From: an uncultured Christensenella sp.
GTDB taxonomy: Bacteria > Bacillota > Clostridia > Christensenellales > Pumilibacteraceae
Assembly (NCBI GenBank): GCA_910578545.1
Contig: CAJTPT010000009.1
Coordinates: 1-64,000, forward strand
Reading direction: 5' to 3'
Length of the DNA: 64,000 nt
Of this stretch, positions 54,668 through 63,347 are shown one piece after another (the stretch's first letter is position 1; each line of letters opens with the position of its first letter). The notes under the pieces are model-generated. The model ran no database searches and was not told the DNA's origin. It saw only the letters and a list, made by a program, of their open reading frames with translations. Position numbers and translations under genes: made by a program.

Positions 54668-55420
54668 ATGGCACTACTCGATATCAATCACGTGGACGTG
54701 ATTTATCAGTCCGAAAAAAGCGAAACCGAGGCTGTGCGCGATCTTACACTATCGGTTGACGAGGGCGAGTTTATCGCTCTCGTCGGGCCGTCGGGCTGTG
54801 GCAAAACCACGTTGCTTTCCATGATTGCGGGGTTACTCACCCCCACTCACGGCTCTGTCACAATAGACGGCGAGCCTATTGTAGCCTCGGGCGGAAACGT
54901 CGGGTACATGCTGCAACGCGATAATCTTTTTGAATGGCGCACCATTGAGTCCAACGTTTTACTCGGTCTTAGCATACAAAAAAAGCTGACGGGCGAAACA
55001 AAGAAGTACGCGACCGACATGCTTGACAAGTACGGGCTCGGCGAATTTAAAAACGCGTTCCCCGCTCAACTGTCCGGCGGTATGCGCCAACGCGCCGCGC
55101 TTATAAGAACGCTCGCATTTAAGCCGAGATTGCTGCTGCTTGACGAGCCGTTCTCGGCGGTAGACTTTCAAACGCGCATGAAGGTGTGCGACGACGTTCA
55201 TTCCATTATCAAAAACGAAAACAAGACCGCGGTACTCGTCACGCACGACATATCCGAAGCCGTTTCCATGGCGGATAGAATAGTCGTGCTAACCAAACGT
55301 CCTGCCACGGTCAAGACCGTTTTCGATATAGATATTGAGGCAGACACGCCGCTAAAACGACGGGAAAGCCCGAGATTCTCATACTGGTTTGACCGAGTAT
55401 GGAAGGAGGTGTCGCTATGA
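54668..55420 (+). CDS. ABC importer ATPase (SsuB/TauB type)
   Basis: 250 residues. Walker A GPSGCGKTTLL, Q-loop GYMLQRDNLFEWRTI, signature LSGGMRQRAALIRTLA, Walker B LLLLDEPFSAVD, switch His VTHDISEA. It powers the importer with the lipoprotein before it and the permease at 55897. Its stop overlaps the next small gene as ATGA. Confidence 0.95.
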   Translation: MALLDINHVDVIYQSEKSETEAVRDLTLSVDEGEFIALVGPSGCGKTTLLSMIAGLLTPTHGSVTIDGEPIVASGGNVGYMLQRDNLFEWRTIESNVLLGLSIQKKLTGETKKYATDMLDKYGLGEFKNAFPAQLSGGMRQRAALIRTLAFKPRLLLLDEPFSAVDFQTRMKVCDDVHSIIKNENKTAVLVTHDISEAVSMADRIVVLTKRPATVKTVFDIDIEADTPLKRRESPRFSYWFDRVWKEVSL

Positions 55421-55593
55421 CCGACGAAAATGACGACCGCATTACCGGCAAACAAGTGCTTGCCGATACGGTTACGCTACTGAAAGACCTCGGCACGTTC
55501 ATGCTTGATTTGAGTAAAACCATTATCTCCGAAATGAGAGAACTGTTTGCGTCACAAAAAGACGATAAAAACGATGAAGATACTAAATCGTAA
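55417..55593 (+). CDS. 58-residue protein in the importer operon, unknown
   Basis: MTDENDDRITGKQVLADTV... with GGAAGGAGGTG before the ATG and a 4-base overlap with the ATPase stop, so it is certainly translated. An amphipathic helix (LLKDLGTFMLDLSKTIISEM) lies in the centre and the C terminus is very charged (SQKDDKNDEDTKS). It is not a standard importer part. It might help membrane assembly or regulate the ATPase; there is no evidence beyond position. Confidence 0.75.
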   Translation: MTDENDDRITGKQVLADTVTLLKDLGTFMLDLSKTIISEMRELFASQKDDKNDEDTKS

Positions 55594-55603
55594 CTTGCAA
55601 TCC

Positions 55604-55879
55604 AAGCCATAGCGGACTGGGACTCCGCACGCCCAAACGTTGTTTAATGGCTATTTTGCCTCTTACGTCGCTTGACGTACCTCATATGGTACGACCGTAA
55701 GGGTCAAACTATCTCAAAACTTCGGCGCTTGGGCGCCTTGCAGTTTTTGGTAACATAATGCGCCGTCAAACAAAAAAGTGCACGAAGCTGTTCTCTCAGT
55801 AGTATCGCGAGTGTGGTTTGACGAAGTATCACGGCGTAGAAGGCACCGAAAACATTATGGGTGCCAGTCTACTATGGCT
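55604..55879 (+). ncRNA. Candidate structured RNA (or MITE-like insertion)
   Basis: The 300 bases between the 58-residue gene and the permease have no reading frame. The ends pair: AGCCATAG + GACTGG (55605-55612, 55615-55620) with CCAGTC + CTATGGCT (55864-55869, 55872-55879). Inside are several arms. One is TTTG-CC-CTTACG (55655-55667) with CGTAAG-GG-CAAA (55696-55708), capped by GTACC/GGTAC. Another is AAAACT-GGCGC (55716-55728) with GCGCC-AGTTTT (55733-55747). A third pairs CATAATG (55754-55760) with CATTATG (55853-55859). A fourth pairs CGTCAAAC (55764-55771) with GTTTGACG (55816-55823). A competing hairpin GGCACC/GGTGCC (55842-55865) overlaps the third arm and the closing stem. The permease ribosome site follows eight bases later. 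It matches no RNA family I know. Confidence 0.55.
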
Positions 55880-55896
55880 ATTGATAGGAGCCTAAC

Positions 55897-56736
55897 ATGA
55901 AGATAAATTCCCGAAAAAGATTACCGGTACTTTTGCCGCGCGCCAAATCACCTCGCGAAATGTATTTGGCAAAACGCCGTAACGACAAAATCACCACCGT
56001 GTTATTTCAGGCGGGATTGCTCGTTTTGTTACTCGGGCTGTGGGAGCTTGCGGCGCGGCTCGAGTGGATTGACTCGTTTATAACCTCGTGCCCGTCGCGC
56101 GTTGTTGCCGTACTCGGCACGATAGACGTTAAAGATCTGTTCGTGCATATTGCCTACACGCTGTTAGAATGTATAGTCGGCTTTCTAGCGGCAAGCGCAC
56201 TCGGCATAATGATAGCGGTTTTGCTGTGGCGGTTTAACAAACTTCGCCGAATATTAGAGCCGTATATAGTCGTTTTAAACGCCCTGCCAAAAATCGCGCT
56301 CGGACCTATTATCATCATATGGGTGGGCGCAGGCGCGCAAGCGATTATTGTTATGACGATTCTAATCTGTATTATCGTAACTGTTATAAGCGTGCTAAAC
56401 GGATTTACGTCGGTCGACGAAGGCAAAATTTTACTGCTCCGATCTATGGGCGCAACAAAGCTCCAAGTACTGTTTAAGCTCATCTTCCCCGCAAACGTTC
56501 CCGCACTCGTGAACATGCTTAAAATAAACGTCGGGCTCGCCTGGGTGGGTACTATCATGGGCGAATACCTTGTTTCCACCGCGGGGCTCGGCTATCTGAT
56601 TATTTACGGCAGTCAAGTATTCAAAATGGACCTCGTTATGGCGAGCACAGTCATTCTGTGTTTACTTGCGACCGTTATGTATCTTGCCGTCGCGGGCGTG
56701 GAACGCATCGCCAAAAAGCGGTATCATATCGACTAA
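55897..56736 (+). CDS. ABC importer permease (SsuC/TauC type)
   Basis: 279 residues, five or six membrane helices. The permease EAA-type loop DEGKILLLRSMGATKLQVLFKLIFPANVP contacts the ATPase. NVGLAWVGTIMGEYLVSTAGLGYLI is typical of the nitrate/sulfonate group. AGGAG lies six bases before the ATG. It completes the importer with the lipoprotein at 53645 and ATPase at 54668, though the structured stretch at 55604-55879 separates it from them. Confidence 0.93.
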   Translation: MKINSRKRLPVLLPRAKSPREMYLAKRRNDKITTVLFQAGLLVLLLGLWELAARLEWIDSFITSCPSRVVAVLGTIDVKDLFVHIAYTLLECIVGFLAASALGIMIAVLLWRFNKLRRILEPYIVVLNALPKIALGPIIIIWVGAGAQAIIVMTILICIIVTVISVLNGFTSVDEGKILLLRSMGATKLQVLFKLIFPANVPALVNMLKINVGLAWVGTIMGEYLVSTAGLGYLIIYGSQVFKMDLVMASTVILCLLATVMYLAVAGVERIAKKRYHID

Positions 56737-56753
56737 GCATTACTACTGTATTT

Positions 56754-56948
56754 TCACATACAAAAGAGTTCGGAAAATAACTCCGAGCTCTTTTTGCTTG
56801 CAATCAACCTTTTGATAAATACGCTTAATCTAATATCTTTGGTTATATCGACAACAGTCGTGCCGTAGTTAGTATATCGTATAACAATCCGCTCTTCCAA
56901 ATCATAATCGGCGGTGATCTTGGCGTCAGCCAAACAACGGTAAACCAA
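56754..56948 (-). CDS. Doubtful 64-residue reading frame
   Basis: TTG-start frame ending inside the importer terminator. The middle (TADYDLEERIVIRYTNYGTTVVDITKDIRL) reads like protein, with sensible alternation of charged and hydrophobic residues, but the last 15 codons are the terminator hairpin and there is no strong ribosome site or promoter. It could be the remnant of an interrupted gene. The rest of the spacer to 57040 holds nothing else recognisable. Confidence 0.25.
   Translation of the reverse strand: MVYRCLADAKITADYDLEERIVIRYTNYGTTVVDITKDIRLSVFIKRLIASKKSSELFSELFCM
56762..56795 (+). terminator. Importer operon terminator
   Basis: A 12-bp stem with one wobble pair (56763-56774 with 56782-56793, 7-base loop), followed by T-run; A-rich on the other side. 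Confidence 0.88.
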
Positions 56949-57048
56949 CGACCACCGTAAAAAAGAAATCCGAAGACGACAATATTATTTATATGAGAAA
57001 TTCGGAATTACTCCCGATATGCTCTTCGCATAACTGACGACTATAATT

Positions 57049-58098
57049 TTAATGCGTTTTGCAAACCTTTGTTTTTATTCGCTGTGATTTCTTTTTGACT
57101 TTTGTTTTTACACGCGAGCGAATGAGGAACCAACAGCAACAGACAAGATATATCATTCCTATCGCGCCGGTTATCGGGTAAAGCATACTGACGACAGAGG
57201 TAAAGCCGAGCGCGCCTACAGCCAATCCCGCAACAAGCACAATGCCGGCGGATATCCATTTTATGCCGACAAATCCGCAAATGTAGTCGTACACCGACTT
57301 AAACGCGGACAGCATAGTTGTAAATATAGACGCGGCGATCACAGGTATGCTTATAAAATAGGTCACTCGTCCGCTCTTTAGCGCAATCAGAAGCATGGGC
57401 ATATCGGCATGCGCCGCCGAGCACGATTGCAGTGCGCCCATTATGCACATTAGAAGTCCCGTTATAATTATCGACGCGACAGCCGACGAAAGTATTATCT
57501 CGCGCGGCGAAAGATTACGCACTGTCGTAAGCACGCTACCGCCCAAAATCATATTCATGGCGACGTAAAGTATAACGTTGTACATGTTTATTCTGCCTGT
57601 TTGCGCCTTTAGCGGAAAATCTATTGCGGTCAGAGTACACGCCATTAAAAAACCTATTATAATCGGCACGAGCACGGCGTTAGCCTTAATAACGCCCGAC
57701 AATCCTTTTACCGCTATCACGGCGCACAACAGCCCGAACACTATCGAAGCAAGCGGGCGTAAGTTTATAAACTCCGCCATCAAGCTATCCGTTGCCGCAA
57801 GCATGGCGCCGAGTACCGTAACCGAGTTGAATAGCATGAATATATCGGCAATCGGTCTGACCTTGCCGAACACCGCGCCGTTTACCTCACCGATATCTCT
57901 CTTTTGCACACGCCGCCCGACGAACAGAAAAAGCACCGAACAGCCGAAGACCAACACACCGGCAACGGTCGCGATAAAGATATTGGGTACTGCGCCGAAA
58001 AACGCAACGACCTCTCTGCCCGACGCGAACCCCGCGCCGATAATAGTTCCTACTATTAACATCGCTACCGACATGGCACGCAAAAACGACTTAAACAT
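57049..58098 (-). CDS. YkvI-type membrane transporter
   Basis: 349 residues with about ten hydrophobic segments. The opening VGTIIGAGFASGREVVAFF contains the G-x-G-F-A-S-G-x-E unwound helix typical of YkvI-type members of the amino-acid/polyamine transporter superfamily. The substrate is unknown. The C terminus is strongly basic (KTKVKKKSQRIKTK). Single gene. Confidence 0.75.
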   Translation of the reverse strand: MFKSFLRAMSVAMLIVGTIIGAGFASGREVVAFFGAVPNIFIATVAGVLVFGCSVLFLFVGRRVQKRDIGEVNGAVFGKVRPIADIFMLFNSVTVLGAMLAATDSLMAEFINLRPLASIVFGLLCAVIAVKGLSGVIKANAVLVPIIIGFLMACTLTAIDFPLKAQTGRINMYNVILYVAMNMILGGSVLTTVRNLSPREIILSSAVASIIITGLLMCIMGALQSCSAAHADMPMLLIALKSGRVTYFISIPVIAASIFTTMLSAFKSVYDYICGFVGIKWISAGIVLVAGLAVGALGFTSVVSMLYPITGAIGMIYLVCCCWFLIRSRVKTKVKKKSQRIKTKVCKTH

Positions 58099-58141
58099 AG
58101 TCTATTGTATGCCTGTCAATATTCATTTATTTTCAGCCGAC

Positions 58142-58174
58142 AAAAACCGTTCCGCAAATTGTACGAAACGGTTT
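58142..58174 (-). terminator. Terminator of the 58220-63171 gene group
   Basis: Stem AAACCGTT (58144-58151) with AACGGTTT (58167-58174), a few extra inner pairs, followed on the minus strand by a T-run. Confidence 0.75.
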
Positions 58175-58219
58175 ATACTTGTATTTTATTATTTAAACCC
58201 CCGATGGCGTTAGTCGATA

Positions 58220-59044
58220 TTACTTATTGCCCTTTATCGTTTTGTACAACGGATCGTCGGAAAAATCTCTGTAATGCTCGTCGACCGTGCCGCCGAGCTC
58301 TTCTATAGCATTGCGGATTTCCAAAAACTCGGCATAGTCGCAGTTATCGAGTAGCTTAAACAAATCCGCCGCCGCGCGCTCGTCGCCGTATCGGCCTATA
58401 AGAGCGGCAACGTAAGCCGTGTTCGGGTCGGTTGCAAGAAGCGTTAAAAGCAGTGACAATATTCTGTCGTTACCCGCTTCGCAGAACGTGAGCGGCTCGG
58501 CATAAAGCTCGAGCATGCCTACGTCGTCGGTGCGGTCGGCTCGGGAAAGAAGCTCGTCCTTTACCCTGTCGGCACGGTCGCAAAGCACCTCGATACACTC
58601 CTCCTTGACGCAGGCGTCGATATCGCGCTCTATCATGTCCAAATAAAACTTGTCGTTCGCCCCGCCGAGCTCGTTAATAAGACTGAGCGTGACAAGCAAC
58701 AGCTTTTCGTCATCCGCGGCATAAGCAAGCCCTTCAAGCTCGGGCTTAAGCACGGGCTCGGTGGCTATTCTATCAAACAGCAACGAGTTGGGATTGTTAT
58801 CTCCCACGCACGAACCCTTGAGTATATCAATCAGCTTGTCTGTGGGAATGCGGTTGAAAAACTCGGACGGCGAAATCCCGCCCAACACCTCTTGCGGCGA
58901 CGTCGCCCAAATGTGATAGATCTTATCGAGATCGCGGGCGAAATCGTCGGGCGAATCGTATTCGTCCTCGTGCATGCCATAATACTTATCGGCATAGTTT
59001 TCAAAAAGCTTGTCAAAGTCTATATAGTACAGTCGATCTTCCAT
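58220..59044 (-). CDS. HEAT-like helical protein, unknown
   Basis: 274 residues, acidic and wholly helical. The second half repeats helix pairs with A-x-L-I-G-R-Y-G-D-E-R-A-A-A-D-L style motifs resembling HEAT repeats (VAALIGRYGDERAAADLFKLL; IRNAIEELGGTVDEH). The N terminus (YYIDFDKLFENYADKYYG) is not recognised. No membrane segment or catalytic motif. Last gene of the unit starting at 63171; 17 bases separate it from the TPR gene, so the two products may interact. Confidence 0.65.
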   Translation of the reverse strand: MEDRLYYIDFDKLFENYADKYYGMHEDEYDSPDDFARDLDKIYHIWATSPQEVLGGISPSEFFNRIPTDKLIDILKGSCVGDNNPNSLLFDRIATEPVLKPELEGLAYAADDEKLLLVTLSLINELGGANDKFYLDMIERDIDACVKEECIEVLCDRADRVKDELLSRADRTDDVGMLELYAEPLTFCEAGNDRILSLLLTLLATDPNTAYVAALIGRYGDERAAADLFKLLDNCDYAEFLEIRNAIEELGGTVDEHYRDFSDDPLYKTIKGNK

Positions 59045-59061
59045 AATTACTCTCCGTGAGG

Positions 59062-61101
59062 TTATTCTCGATTATTGTTAAGCATACAGGCGCGCACCGT
59101 TTCCACAAGCTTTTTGTACGCCGCTTGAGCCTGCGTTTTGCTGTCAAAGCCGAGCGCGTATTCGATACGCCCTGCCACTTCCTTGTCCTTAAACGTGCCC
59201 TCGGCGGCGGCAAACATCCAAAGATAGTAAGCGATATCGCGGTCGTCGGGCTTATACCCTGTTTTATCGAGCGCGGCCTTCAGCGTTGCCGAGCATGCAA
59301 ACATATACGGAAGCGCGCGCCGATTAAACACCGTTAAAAACGCATACGCCGTATAATATCCGTTGCCGTAGCCGGACGGCATTTGCGGAACGCTCACATT
59401 GGACAGCGGACAAAATGCGTTGTCCATTATGAAGGTTGCCGCCCCGTCGCTTTCGCACATCAGCGCCGAAAGTATCACCGCCTTTACGAGCGGTTCGACG
59501 TACGGCGAGCATAACGCGTTTCGCATTTGCACTCTAAGCCGTGCGTCGGCGCTTATCGTGCGCAATGTTTCAAACATGATTTTTATGACCGAGCGGGTAT
59601 TCTTGTATTCGAGCGTCAAAAACACTTCCAGTCCGAACCTGAACGGCTCGCTCGTGATTATATCGTCGTTTGCGGTAAACTGCTTTGACCGTATGATATC
59701 TATTATTCCGTCCACCAACAGCCCGAGTACGTTTTGCGGCGTTTCCTCTTCCACCGGCATTCTGTCTATATCCGACTTGGCGAGAATATAAAAATACTGC
59801 GCGTTAAAGTCGTCGTACAGCACGCGGGAAATAGTAAACAGTTCTTTTACCGCCTGCTTGCGGTCGCCCGTATTGTACAGCATTTGCGCATACACCTTGC
59901 GAAGGTCAAGCGAATTAAACTCTTCGACGTACTGCTCGGCAAGCGACAGCGCTTGGCTTGGATTACAATACTTTATGGCATAAGACAACGCCTTAAACAC
60001 ATGATCGGAATCTACGAAATCACCTACGTCTATCCGCTCGAGCGTAGCGGGGATTTGCTCGTAATCCTTTTTAAGCTCGTACAACGCGCACCGGATTGTT
60101 CCGACAAGTGCACCGTCCGGTCTAACCGTATACGCCCTATCGAGCGCGGCCTGCGCTTCGACCAAGTTATCGCGATCCATATAGATATTCGCCCTAATGC
60201 ACTCGGCACAGTAGTACAGCCTTTCGCTTTCGGGTCCGATAGCGTCTAGCTTGAGCAAAGCGGCGTCGTAATCGCCGTCCGAGCACAGCCGTTGCGCCTC
60301 GCGCAGTGCGAGCTTGTAGCGAAGATCTTCGTCGCCCACCTCTTCGTCGTCCACCTCGCCGAACGCGACGTCGGTATCACGTTCGTCATCCTCGTCGTCG
60401 CTTTTAGCAATTTGCATCATTACGTCAAACAATGCGTTCGCGTCGTACGGCGGCTCGGGGTCGGCGGTACGATTAAACGGTAAAACCTTGTTTTTAGCGG
60501 GGGTTCCTTCGATAGTTGCCGCAACATCCGAAAATTTTCCGCCCTTAAACTTAATTATTACGCCGCGGTGTTCCTTTTTTGGCGGAGCGCTCTCGGCCGC
60601 TCGTTCCTCATCGTCAAGCGGCTCGCAATATCCGTCGGCAATCGCGCCGAAAGCGCGCATGGGAAACAGCCCGTCAAAGTCGATAAACGCGCCGTCCTCG
60701 GTAAAAATATCTATGCCGAACATGGACAGCTCGTCCACCATTGCGGCAACGTCGAAACCGCACTTTTTTGTCCATTCGCAAAACTCGACTATCGACGCGG
60801 CGTCACGACGCAAAAACGCGACGGCAAGAAGCGCACTGTACGCCCTTTTGCAATCGGGGTAAAACGCCAAGTGCATCATAAATTCGCGATACGCCAAAGT
60901 AAGCAACTCCTGATCGTCGCAGTTCTGGGTCATAAGCACGTAAAGCATACCCATAGCCAGGTGAAAATCGGGGTTTTCAGTCGCCTCGGAAAACTTAATG
61001 AGCTTGTCTATCGCGCCATCGTAATCGCTACTTTCCACGCATTCGCAAAACTCACGCTTGTACAGCGCAACCGCGCCGCGTATGTCGAATTTTTTTATCA
61101 A
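59062..61101 (-). CDS. TPR-repeat protein, unknown
   Basis: 679 residues, cytoplasmic (no signal or membrane segment). Several TPR-like helix pairs: an N-terminal group (DYDGAIDKLIKFSEATENPDFHLAMGMLYVL), an acidic disordered linker around residues 165-260 (KSDDEDDERDTD), a central group (DGDYDAALLKLDAIGPESERLYY, DNLVEAQAALDRAYTVRPDG) and another group near 400 (GDRKQAVKELFTISRVLY). A scaffold for protein contacts; partners unknown, most likely the products of the neighbouring genes. Confidence 0.75.
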   Translation of the reverse strand: MIKKFDIRGAVALYKREFCECVESSDYDGAIDKLIKFSEATENPDFHLAMGMLYVLMTQNCDDQELLTLAYREFMMHLAFYPDCKRAYSALLAVAFLRRDAASIVEFCEWTKKCGFDVAAMVDELSMFGIDIFTEDGAFIDFDGLFPMRAFGAIADGYCEPLDDEERAAESAPPKKEHRGVIIKFKGGKFSDVAATIEGTPAKNKVLPFNRTADPEPPYDANALFDVMMQIAKSDDEDDERDTDVAFGEVDDEEVGDEDLRYKLALREAQRLCSDGDYDAALLKLDAIGPESERLYYCAECIRANIYMDRDNLVEAQAALDRAYTVRPDGALVGTIRCALYELKKDYEQIPATLERIDVGDFVDSDHVFKALSYAIKYCNPSQALSLAEQYVEEFNSLDLRKVYAQMLYNTGDRKQAVKELFTISRVLYDDFNAQYFYILAKSDIDRMPVEEETPQNVLGLLVDGIIDIIRSKQFTANDDIITSEPFRFGLEVFLTLEYKNTRSVIKIMFETLRTISADARLRVQMRNALCSPYVEPLVKAVILSALMCESDGAATFIMDNAFCPLSNVSVPQMPSGYGNGYYTAYAFLTVFNRRALPYMFACSATLKAALDKTGYKPDDRDIAYYLWMFAAAEGTFKDKEVAGRIEYALGFDSKTQAQAAYKKLVETVRACMLNNNRE

Positions 61102-61118
61102 TCAAGCCTCTGTAGTTT

Positions 61119-62318
61119 TTAGTTGTCGGTATCGCTTTGACCCGTTTCTTTCGTATTGTCAGCTTGCTCTTCCTCTGTATCCTCGCCGTCCGAAACGTCG
61201 TTGGATTCTTTCAAAACCTGCTCGTGCTCGCGCTGTAGCCGTTCCAAATCCTCTCTTCGGAAAGTCGGCGTAAGCGGCGTAATGGACGAGCCCTCGTCGA
61301 TAGACTTTTTGCGTTTTTTGGGATTCTTGTACGTAGCGGGCGCCTTCTTTTTTTGCTTTTCGGACGCCGGCTCTTCCAAATCGCTTTCGCGTTTGGAATA
61401 AACCCTCGACGGCTTGTCCGTAATCTTGTCGTACAAAAACTTTTCGTAACAAGCGTGGCAGAACAGCGATATTACGAGCGTGCTGAACGAAAAGCCCAAA
61501 AACACGTATATCATAACCAAAAGCACGGTTATGCCCGGTATAAACATCAAGTAAACGGGTATCAAACCTATACCGATAAAGATAATCGATTGCAAAAGCG
61601 CACCGAACACGAAAAGCACCGAATTGCGTATAAGCACCATGGGGCGCATTTTGAACGCAACGTTTTGCGTCATAAAGAACGACGTGAAGATTATCATGAA
61701 TACAAGCAGAATCATGGACAACGTTACGGACAGCGCTTTGAGCGATACGGACATTCCGTACGCGTCAAAGTACCCGAGCGAAAACACTACGAGCACGAGC
61801 GTCAATCCGAACGCAATACCTATCAACAACGACGGAAGCCAGCACTTGCCTATTCCGCGAAAAAAGTCCTTAAACGTATGCGTCGGCTCTTCCCAAATAA
61901 GCTTGCGAATGACGTATAGATTGCCGGACACGCCGACCGCGAACACAGCGATACAGGGCACCAATACCAAAAACTCGAAAAGTTGATAAGTAAATGCCGA
62001 AATATTGCCTTGATTGACGGCGTTTACAACCACGTTGTTACCAATAAATATATTTGCAGAATACGGTATAAAGCCGTTGGCAACCGTTGAATTCATGAAA
62101 AACAACAATATGACCGCTATTGCAGGCAGAGCAAAAAGCAGAGTCAAAAGGTTAAGAAAAACCATCGTTCCGAAACGGTTGAAAAACAGATACTTAAACA
62201 TAGCCCATTTGGACATGTTAAGCTGTTCGGGCGTAAGGTCGGGCTTATCGTCCCTACCGAACATCATGCGTTGGACAATACCCTGTTTCTTCTTTCCCGT
62301 TTTTTCCTTGTTAGCCAT
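61119..62318 (-). CDS. DUF624 (YesL-type) membrane protein with long charged tail
   Basis: 399 residues. An N-terminal basic stretch, then about six membrane helices (residues 40-300) with the DUF624 pattern: FLNLLTLLFALPAIAVILLF, LIWEEPTHTFKDFFRGIGKCW. The last 95 residues are a cytoplasmic Lys/Glu-rich tail ending EEEQADNTKETGQSDTDN, unusual for this family (about 210 residues). The role is unknown; relatives sit near sugar-uptake genes. Its start overlaps the end of the M20-like gene by 8 bases. Confidence 0.65.
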   Translation of the reverse strand: MANKEKTGKKKQGIVQRMMFGRDDKPDLTPEQLNMSKWAMFKYLFFNRFGTMVFLNLLTLLFALPAIAVILLFFMNSTVANGFIPYSANIFIGNNVVVNAVNQGNISAFTYQLFEFLVLVPCIAVFAVGVSGNLYVIRKLIWEEPTHTFKDFFRGIGKCWLPSLLIGIAFGLTLVLVVFSLGYFDAYGMSVSLKALSVTLSMILLVFMIIFTSFFMTQNVAFKMRPMVLIRNSVLFVFGALLQSIIFIGIGLIPVYLMFIPGITVLLVMIYVFLGFSFSTLVISLFCHACYEKFLYDKITDKPSRVYSKRESDLEEPASEKQKKKAPATYKNPKKRKKSIDEGSSITPLTPTFRREDLERLQREHEQVLKESNDVSDGEDTEEEQADNTKETGQSDTDN

Positions 62319-63171
62319 TTATACTCCTTGTATCGGCAAGCCTTAAAAAAAGCCGAACGACCGTATCCGACGAAACTCCGTCGCCGACGGAAATCATACA
62401 GCCGCAAATTTTATCGAGATAACGCGACACGGCGTACGAGCATTCCGTCGACCTAATAAGCGTAACCATATCGCCCGCCGACTGCCGCACCTTGTCAACG
62501 CATAGCGCGTCGTTTTTTATGGGCGGATAGTTTTTGGATACAACCAAGGCATGCTCAGTACCGTTTTCGTCATCATACCGCTGTGCTATCCGCTCTATGT
62601 CGAGCAGCGCGCTTTCGATTTTTGCTTTGTCGAAATAGCGTAATACAAAGCTTTGTCCGTCGCCGACTGTAGTGCAATCGATTGCATATCGCTCGGCAAT
62701 TTGTCCGACGGACGAGTAAACATCGGTTTCCTTGCCGCCGATGACTTTAAGCGAAAACTCCAGTATTCCCGCGCCCGCCACGCCGTAGCAACAGCCTATC
62801 CCGTCACTCGGCACGCCGCCGCATATTGCAGCGGAATACAACTCGCCAACTTCGCCTACAAGCTCGTGCTCGTCTTCGGTATTCCCGTCGAATATCAAGC
62901 GGACGCCGACGATTGCGTTTGCCGCAAGTTCTGCCGCAAAGCACAGCAGGACAGTCGTTTGATAGGTATCTGCAAGCTCGGCGTAAAACGCAATGCGCGA
63001 TTTTGCCCTACCGATATCGCAGTACATGCAGTCATTTACGGTCTTGAGCTTAAACCCAAACCGCTTGAGCTCGGCGGCTACAAATGCCGTAGCGTCGGCC
63101 GTATCTGTATCGGCAAAAGCGGTGAGCCGTTGCCTGACAAAATCAACGTACTGCAAAGACTTTTCGTCCAT
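62311..63171 (-). CDS. Degenerate M20-like peptidase homologue
   Basis: 286 residues. Arrangement like an M20 zinc carboxypeptidase: FVAAELKRFGFKLKTVNDCMYCDIG, IAFYAELADTY, VVGVRLIFDGNTEDEHELV and a lid-like FSLKVIGG segment followed by VYSSVGQIAERYAI. The usual metal ligands are not there (H-x-D is replaced by A-x-L; the Glu pair is changed), and the protein is about 100 residues short. Probably not an active peptidase; recognition is by pattern and is tentative. First gene of the four-gene unit to 58220. Confidence 0.5.
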   Translation of the reverse strand: MDEKSLQYVDFVRQRLTAFADTDTADATAFVAAELKRFGFKLKTVNDCMYCDIGRAKSRIAFYAELADTYQTTVLLCFAAELAANAIVGVRLIFDGNTEDEHELVGEVGELYSAAICGGVPSDGIGCCYGVAGAGILEFSLKVIGGKETDVYSSVGQIAERYAIDCTTVGDGQSFVLRYFDKAKIESALLDIERIAQRYDDENGTEHALVVSKNYPPIKNDALCVDKVRQSAGDMVTLIRSTECSYAVSRYLDKICGCMISVGDGVSSDTVVRLFLRLADTRSING

Positions 63172-63302
63172 ACACCCATTATACTACTTTTGTCTGCCGT
63201 TTTCAAGTAAAACCACAGTCTTTTTATCTAATATTACAAGAGTATTTTTTCGCCCATACTTTCGGATTACCGCCACAATTAGAGCAATATCTTTTGTATC
63301 GC

Positions 63303-63331
63303 TTGACTTATAAATACCGTTTTGCTAAGAT
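63303..63331 (+). promoter_or_regulatory. asd promoter
   Basis: TTGACT (63303-63308) and TAAGAT (63326-63331), 17-base spacer, 16 bases before the ATG. Confidence 0.65.
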
Positions 63332-63347
63332 AGTTACGGAGGATAAT

